Both the position numbers and the translations under genes were made by a program. 9,698 bases of DNA from Omnitrophica WOR_2 bacterium RIFCSPHIGHO2_02_FULL_67_20 (GTDB taxonomy: Bacteria > Omnitrophota > Gorgyraeia > Aquiviventales > Aquiviventaceae): contig MHGT01000010.1 in the NCBI GenBank assembly GCA_001805695.1, forward strand, positions 1 to 9,698, in the 5' to 3' direction. This document shows positions 7,175 to 9,698 of this stretch, one piece after another; positions within the stretch are counted from its first letter, which is position 1; every line of letters begins with the position of its first letter. The notes below the pieces were generated by a model. The model was not told where the DNA came from, did no database searches, and saw only the letters and a list, made by a program, of their open reading frames with translations.

Positions 7175-7214
7175 TCACAGCGGCCCGTCTGACGACCGCC
7201 GCGGGACGCTGTGA
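7175..7214. repeat. 13-bp hairpin with one mismatch inside the nuoJ-nuoK spacer
   Basis: TCACAGCGGCCCG (7175-7187) pairs with CGGGACGCTGTGA (7202-7214) with a single mismatch around a 14-base loop. It directly abuts the other side of the 17-bp outer stem. Confidence 0.8.
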
Positions 7215-7263
7215 CCAATACACTGCTGATGGGTGGGCCAGGCATGATCGCCGTCATTAGTGG

Positions 7264-7284
7264 GGCTCCGCCGGAGGCGGAGCC
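7264..7284. repeat. 9-bp GC hairpin inside the nuoJ-nuoK spacer
   Basis: GGCTCCGCC and GGCGGAGCC are perfect complements around a 3-base loop. The hairpin directly abuts the 17-bp outer stem. No T-run follows on either strand, so it is not a classical terminator. Confidence 0.85.
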
Positions 7285-7300
7285 GGCGCAGGTGGTGGGG

Positions 7301-7798
7301 TCAGTGTTGACGGTCCTCGGACTGACCGGATGCGGCCAGCGCGATCGCCCCCACCGCCGCCGCGACGAACACGAGCGAGATCACCTCAAAGGGCAGCACG
7401 AGCGTCGTGACGAGCTGCTGGCCGAGTGCCACGAGGGACACCGCGGCGGACGAGCCGGCGGCGGGCCACACGAGCGGCTGGGTCGCCGACGCGAGCGCCG
7501 CGAAGAGCCCGACCGACACCGCGGCGGCCGGGATCTGCTGCCGGCTGGCGGGCGCGGCGGAACCCTGGAGTTTGGCGGTCAACATGACGGCGAAGATGAT
7601 GAGCGTCAGAACCGCGCCGACGTACACGAGGATCTGCGCGAAGGCCAGGAACTCCGCTTCCAGGAGGAGGAAGAGGCCCGCGACGCCGAGGAGGACGAGA
7701 CCGAGGCTGAGCGCGGCGCGGAAGAGGTTCCGCAGCGTCACCACCCACACCGCGCCCGTCAGGATGAGGAGCGCCAGCAACGCGGAGGCAAGCAGCAT
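7301..7798 (-). CDS. nuoJ: NADH-quinone oxidoreductase subunit J
   Basis: NuoJ is a membrane subunit of respiratory complex I. It sits between the quinone-binding heel and the antiporter subunits. The 165-residue product has about five hydrophobic helices: roughly 1-20, 27-47, 52-73, 90-108 and 133-155. The hallmark is AQILVYVGAVLTLIIF, with Y59 and G61 in the third helix, the segment that rotates and forms a pi-bulge during coupling in known structures. I chose ATG at 7798, giving a hydrophobic N terminus typical of the family. A GTG at 7828 overlapping the pyrE stop is possible and would add ten residues, but it has no clear ribosome-binding site. A weak AGAGG precedes the ATG. The stop codon (7303-7301) touches the start of the structured nuoJ-nuoK spacer. 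nuoA to nuoI are absent from this side. Confidence 0.95.
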   Translation of the reverse strand: MLLASALLALLILTGAVWVVTLRNLFRAALSLGLVLLGVAGLFLLLEAEFLAFAQILVYVGAVLTLIIFAVMLTAKLQGSAAPASRQQIPAAAVSVGLFAALASATQPLVWPAAGSSAAVSLVALGQQLVTTLVLPFEVISLVFVAAAVGAIALAASGQSEDRQH

Positions 7799-7824
7799 GA
7801 GCGCCTCTGAGCCGCCGGGGCCTT

Positions 7825-8418
7825 TCACAGCACCGTTTTGCGCGGGATGCGGCCCGGCCGGGTGACCGGCAGCCCCTCGCTGCAGAGCGGGCAGTCGTGG
7901 GGCGAGAACGTCTCGAAGGCCAGGGCGAAGAGCCGGACGAATGTGCGGCCGGGGAAGAGCCGGTTCTTGCCGGGAGAGCGGTCCACGATGCAGCCAATGC
8001 CGACCACCTTGACGCCGAAGCTCTCGACGAGGGAGGCGGTCTTCCGCGCCGATTCGCCGGTGGTGATGGCGTCTTCCGTAATGAGGACCCGGTCTTTCTT
8101 GGCGACGGCGAACCCCCGCCGCAGCTGCATCTCGGCGTCGACCCGCTCGGTGTACAACGCGCGGGCGCCGAGGCACCTGGCGGTCTCGTACGCGACGATG
8201 ATGCCGCCGGCCGCCGGGCCGATGACGACGGTCGGCTTGGCCGAGCGGAACCGGCGGGCCAGCTCTCGCCCGATGATCCCCGCCTGCTTGGGATACTGGA
8301 GCACCTGGGCGCACTGAAAGTAGTGGCCGCTGTGCAGCCCGGAAGACAGCTCGAAGTGGCCGCGCATCAGCGCGCGGCTCTCGCGAAACATCTTCAGCAG
8401 CTGCTCTTTCGTCAACAT
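7825..8418 (-). CDS. pyrE: Orotate phosphoribosyltransferase
   Basis: This enzyme joins orotate and PRPP to give OMP, the substrate of the neighbouring PyrF. At 197 residues it fits the family. Visible motifs are LSSGLHSGHYF (24-34), VVIGPAAGGIIVAYETA (64-80), a loop TERVDAEMQLRRGF (90-103), the PRPP-binding VLITEDAITTGES (111-123) with acidic pair E115-D116, and a C-terminal CPLCSEGLPVTRPG (176-189). Members of one bacterial subgroup carry that C-terminal Cys-x-x-Cys block. The ATG is 3 bases after the pyrF TAA. A strong GGAGGGG site at 8425-8431, inside the last pyrF codons, sits 6 bases ahead, so pyrF and pyrE are coupled. nuoJ follows after 26 bases with no terminator between, which suggests co-transcription with complex I genes. 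Confidence 0.96.
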   Translation of the reverse strand: MLTKEQLLKMFRESRALMRGHFELSSGLHSGHYFQCAQVLQYPKQAGIIGRELARRFRSAKPTVVIGPAAGGIIVAYETARCLGARALYTERVDAEMQLRRGFAVAKKDRVLITEDAITTGESARKTASLVESFGVKVVGIGCIVDRSPGKNRLFPGRTFVRLFALAFETFSPHDCPLCSEGLPVTRPGRIPRKTVL

Positions 8419-8421
8419 CGT

Positions 8422-9117
8422 TTACCCCTCCATCTCGTGCAACAGTGCGCGGGCGGCCTCGCGCGGACGTGCCGCCGCCGTGATGGGGCGGCCGACCACC
8501 AGCAGGTCCGCCCCGTGTAAGAGCGCTTCGCGCGGCGTCATGACCCGGCGCTGATCCTGCGCAACACCGCCGGACGGCCGGATCCCCGGGCACACGATGA
8601 GCGAGCGCTGCCCGAGTGCTGCGCGCAGCGCGGCCGCCTCCTGCGCGGACGCCACGACCCCGTCGCAGCCGGCCGCCAGCGCCTCGCGCGCCAGGGTGAC
8701 TGCCCGCGCGCGCACCGACGCGACCCCGCCGCGCCCGTCGCTGGTGAGCACCGTGACAGCCAGGAGCTTGGGAGGCCGGGTCCCGAGCCGGCGCGCTTCC
8801 GTCCGCGCGCCGCGCGAGGCCGCTTCCAGCATCGCGCGGCCGCCGGCGGCGTGCACCGTCACGAGTGCGGCCTGCAGGGCGGCCGCAGCGCGGCAACTCA
8901 ACTCAACCGTGCTCGGGATGTCAAAAAACTTCAAATCCAGCATGACCTCGAAGCCGAGCGCGCGGAGGCATTGCACCGCATCGGGTCCGCAGGCGGTGAA
9001 GAGCGCACTGCCGACCTTGAGCGTGCGTGCGAGCCCATGCAGCCGGCGGGCCATCGCCACCGCGGGGCGCAGGGCCGTGTCGTCGAGTGCCACGATGAGC
9101 CGGTCCTCGACCCTCAT
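8422..9117 (-). CDS. pyrF: Orotidine 5'-phosphate decarboxylase
   Basis: This cytoplasmic TIM-barrel enzyme decarboxylates OMP to UMP, the last step of the pathway. The 231-residue product has the family signature in order: RLIVALD (residues 6-12), the substrate lysine in TLKVG (K34), the catalytic block DLKFFDIP with D61, K63 and D66, TVHA with H89, VTVLTS at 121-126, the phosphate-gripping CPGIRP at 177-181, and VVGRPIT at 207-213. In most homologues I know the block reads DLKxHDIPNT, so F65 and S69 are unusual here, but the three charged residues are kept. I chose ATG at 9117 because the frame extends upstream only to a TTG at 9126. Neither has a good Shine-Dalgarno sequence, so translation may depend on ribosomes finishing pyrD. 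The end overlaps the ribosome-binding site of pyrE. Confidence 0.96.
   Translation of the reverse strand: MRVEDRLIVALDDTALRPAVAMARRLHGLARTLKVGSALFTACGPDAVQCLRALGFEVMLDLKFFDIPSTVELSCRAAAALQAALVTVHAAGGRAMLEAASRGARTEARRLGTRPPKLLAVTVLTSDGRGGVASVRARAVTLAREALAAGCDGVVASAQEAAALRAALGQRSLIVCPGIRPSGGVAQDQRRVMTPREALLHGADLLVVGRPITAAARPREAARALLHEMEG
8425..8431 (-). promoter_or_regulatory. Ribosome-binding site of pyrE inside pyrF
   Basis: GGAGGGG lies within the last sense codons of pyrF, 6 bases ahead of the pyrE ATG. It fixes that start and indicates translational coupling. Confidence 0.75.
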
Positions 9118-9127
9118 ACAGAGCAAG

Positions 9128-9161
9128 AACCGGGGTTACCGGTTACTGGTTTCCGGTTTCC
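9128..9161. repeat. 7-base tandem repeat at the pyrD-pyrF junction
   Basis: Four units in a row, GGTTACC, GGTTACT, GGTTTCC and GGTTTCC, occupy 9134-9161 on the plus strand. A 6-bp hairpin (9128-9133 with 9139-9144) lies at the left end. The units encode the last residues of PyrD, and the minus-strand GGTAACC unit supplies its TAA stop. Confidence 0.85.
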
Positions 9162-9698
9162 CCATCGTCCTTTCGTCATGCTGGATGGCACCGCGAATCT
9201 CCTGCAGCGATTGAATGCCGTGGCGTTCGCAGTACCGCTCGAGGCCGCGCAGGATGCGCAGCGGCGCGCGGGGGTCGGCGAAGTTCGCCGTCCCAACCGC
9301 TACGGCCGAGGCGCCCGCGAGGAAGAACTCCAGCGCGTCTTCGGCCCGGACGATCCCGCCCAACCCGATGAGCGGAATCGAAACTGAGCGGGCAGTATAC
9401 CACACGCGGTACACGGCGAGCGGCCGAATTGCGGGGCCGCTCAGGCCCCCGGTCAGGGTCCCGAGCCGGGAGCGGCGGGCGGCGGGGTCGAGGCTCATGC
9501 CGACGAACGTGTTGCCGAGGGTCAGGGCATCCGCGCCGGCGCGCTCGGCCGCCTGGGCAATCGGCGCAAGATCGGTGACGTCCGGGCTGAGTTTGGCGAG
9601 GACGGGCTTGCGCGTCGCCCCACGCGCCGCGGCCACCATCCGCTCCGTAGCCTCAGGATCGTGGGAAACCAAGCTGACTCGTCTCGGCTGGGGGCTGG
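9136..9698 (-). CDS. pyrD: Dihydroorotate dehydrogenase, class 1B-like catalytic subunit (5' end missing)
   Basis: This FMN enzyme oxidises dihydroorotate to orotate, the fourth step of UMP synthesis, in the cytoplasm. The visible C-terminal 187 or so residues form the second half of the TIM barrel. They include AKLSPDVTD, whose lysine matches the conserved active-site lysine, then AGADALTLGNTFVGM, GGLSGPAIRP, the FMN-phosphate loop IPLIGLGGI and AVGTANFADP. These resemble class 1B enzymes, which normally work with an Fe-S/FAD partner, PyrK, and NAD+. PyrK would lie outside the window. The frame is open to the window edge, so the start is not visible. The first 15 or so visible residues, before HDPEAT, match the family poorly. 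The tail after LQEIRGAI is about a dozen residues longer than I expect. Its last residues and the TAA stop are encoded by a 7-base tandem repeat. Next downstream is pyrF, 18 bases away. Confidence 0.93.
   Translation of the reverse strand, partial: SPQPRRVSLVSHDPEATERMVAAARGATRKPVLAKLSPDVTDLAPIAQAAERAGADALTLGNTFVGMSLDPAARRSRLGTLTGGLSGPAIRPLAVYRVWYTARSVSIPLIGLGGIVRAEDALEFFLAGASAVAVGTANFADPRAPLRILRGLERYCERHGIQSLQEIRGAIQHDERTMGKPETSNR

Larger units (their letters stand above)
7158..7301 (-). repeat. Cloverleaf-like nuoJ-nuoK spacer closed by a 17-bp inverted repeat
   Basis: The arms 7158-7174 and 7285-7301 are perfect 17-base reverse complements (minus-strand 5' arm ACCCCACCACCTGCGCC). Inside, with no spacer bases, two more hairpins abut the stem: 7264-7284 and 7175-7214. 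The 49 bases left between them (7215-7263) begin CCA and end TGG and could form a weak fourth helix. The element starts at the last base of the nuoJ stop and ends 1 base before the nuoK ATG. nuoJ and nuoK usually overlap or nearly touch, so this looks either like an inserted palindromic repeat or like a folded regulatory RNA. I recognise no known family. Confidence 0.8.

Noticed and set aside
7264..7284. Rho-independent terminator between nuoJ and nuoK
   Set aside because: The GC hairpin is strong, but no U-run follows on the minus-strand transcript, and genes of the same complex continue downstream.
7301..8896. 531-codon minus-strand frame crossing pyrF, pyrE and nuoJ
   Set aside because: Only its last 165 codons (nuoJ) make sense. 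The upstream part is an out-of-frame reading of pyrF and pyrE.

Overview
The window is a GC-rich, densely packed stretch in which every supportable gene is on the minus strand. Read in the direction of transcription (high to low coordinates) the order is pyrD (5' end cut off by the window) - pyrF - pyrE - nuoJ - nuoK - nuoL - nuoM - nuoN - atpZ - atpI - atpB - atpE (3' end cut off by the window). It is a bacterial chromosome core-metabolism region with no sign of phage, plasmid, CRISPR or transposase genes. The base composition, the class 1B-like PyrD and the split complex I operon suit an uncultured soil or sediment lineage such as Methylomirabilota/Rokubacteria or a deltaproteobacterium-like group, but I cannot place it with confidence from sequence alone.

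Region 9698-7825 makes UMP: dihydroorotate dehydrogenase, OMP decarboxylase and orotate phosphoribosyltransferase, tightly spaced. Region 7798-1819 encodes the distal membrane arm of respiratory complex I (J, K, L, M, N), with the proton-path glutamates and lysines intact in all subunits. NuoA-I are not in the window, and pyrE lies where nuoI would be expected, so complex I genes are split in this genome. Region 1732-1 begins the F-type ATP synthase cluster: AtpZ, AtpI, subunit a and subunit c. A consensus-like -10 box at 1790-1795 suggests the atp genes have their own promoter. Together the window covers a proton pump (complex I), the proton-driven ATP synthase F0 sector, and a pyrimidine pathway enzyme group.

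Most junctions are translationally coupled: nuoK/nuoL and atpB/atpE share ATGA, atpZ/atpI share GTGA, atpI/atpB overlap by 11 bases, and pyrF/pyrE are 3 bases apart. The exceptions are the interesting part. The nuoJ-nuoK spacer is a 144-base element closed by a perfect 17-bp inverted repeat. It contains two further hairpins directly abutting that stem, and one arm of the stem includes the nuoK ribosome-binding site. The nuoM-nuoN spacer is a long hairpin built from ACGT repeated every 7 bases. The pyrD-pyrF junction carries a different 7-base tandem repeat that supplies the end of pyrD and its stop codon. A 24-bp perfect palindrome sits in the end of atpB just ahead of atpE. Subunit c has two of its four helix-packing glycines replaced by alanine.
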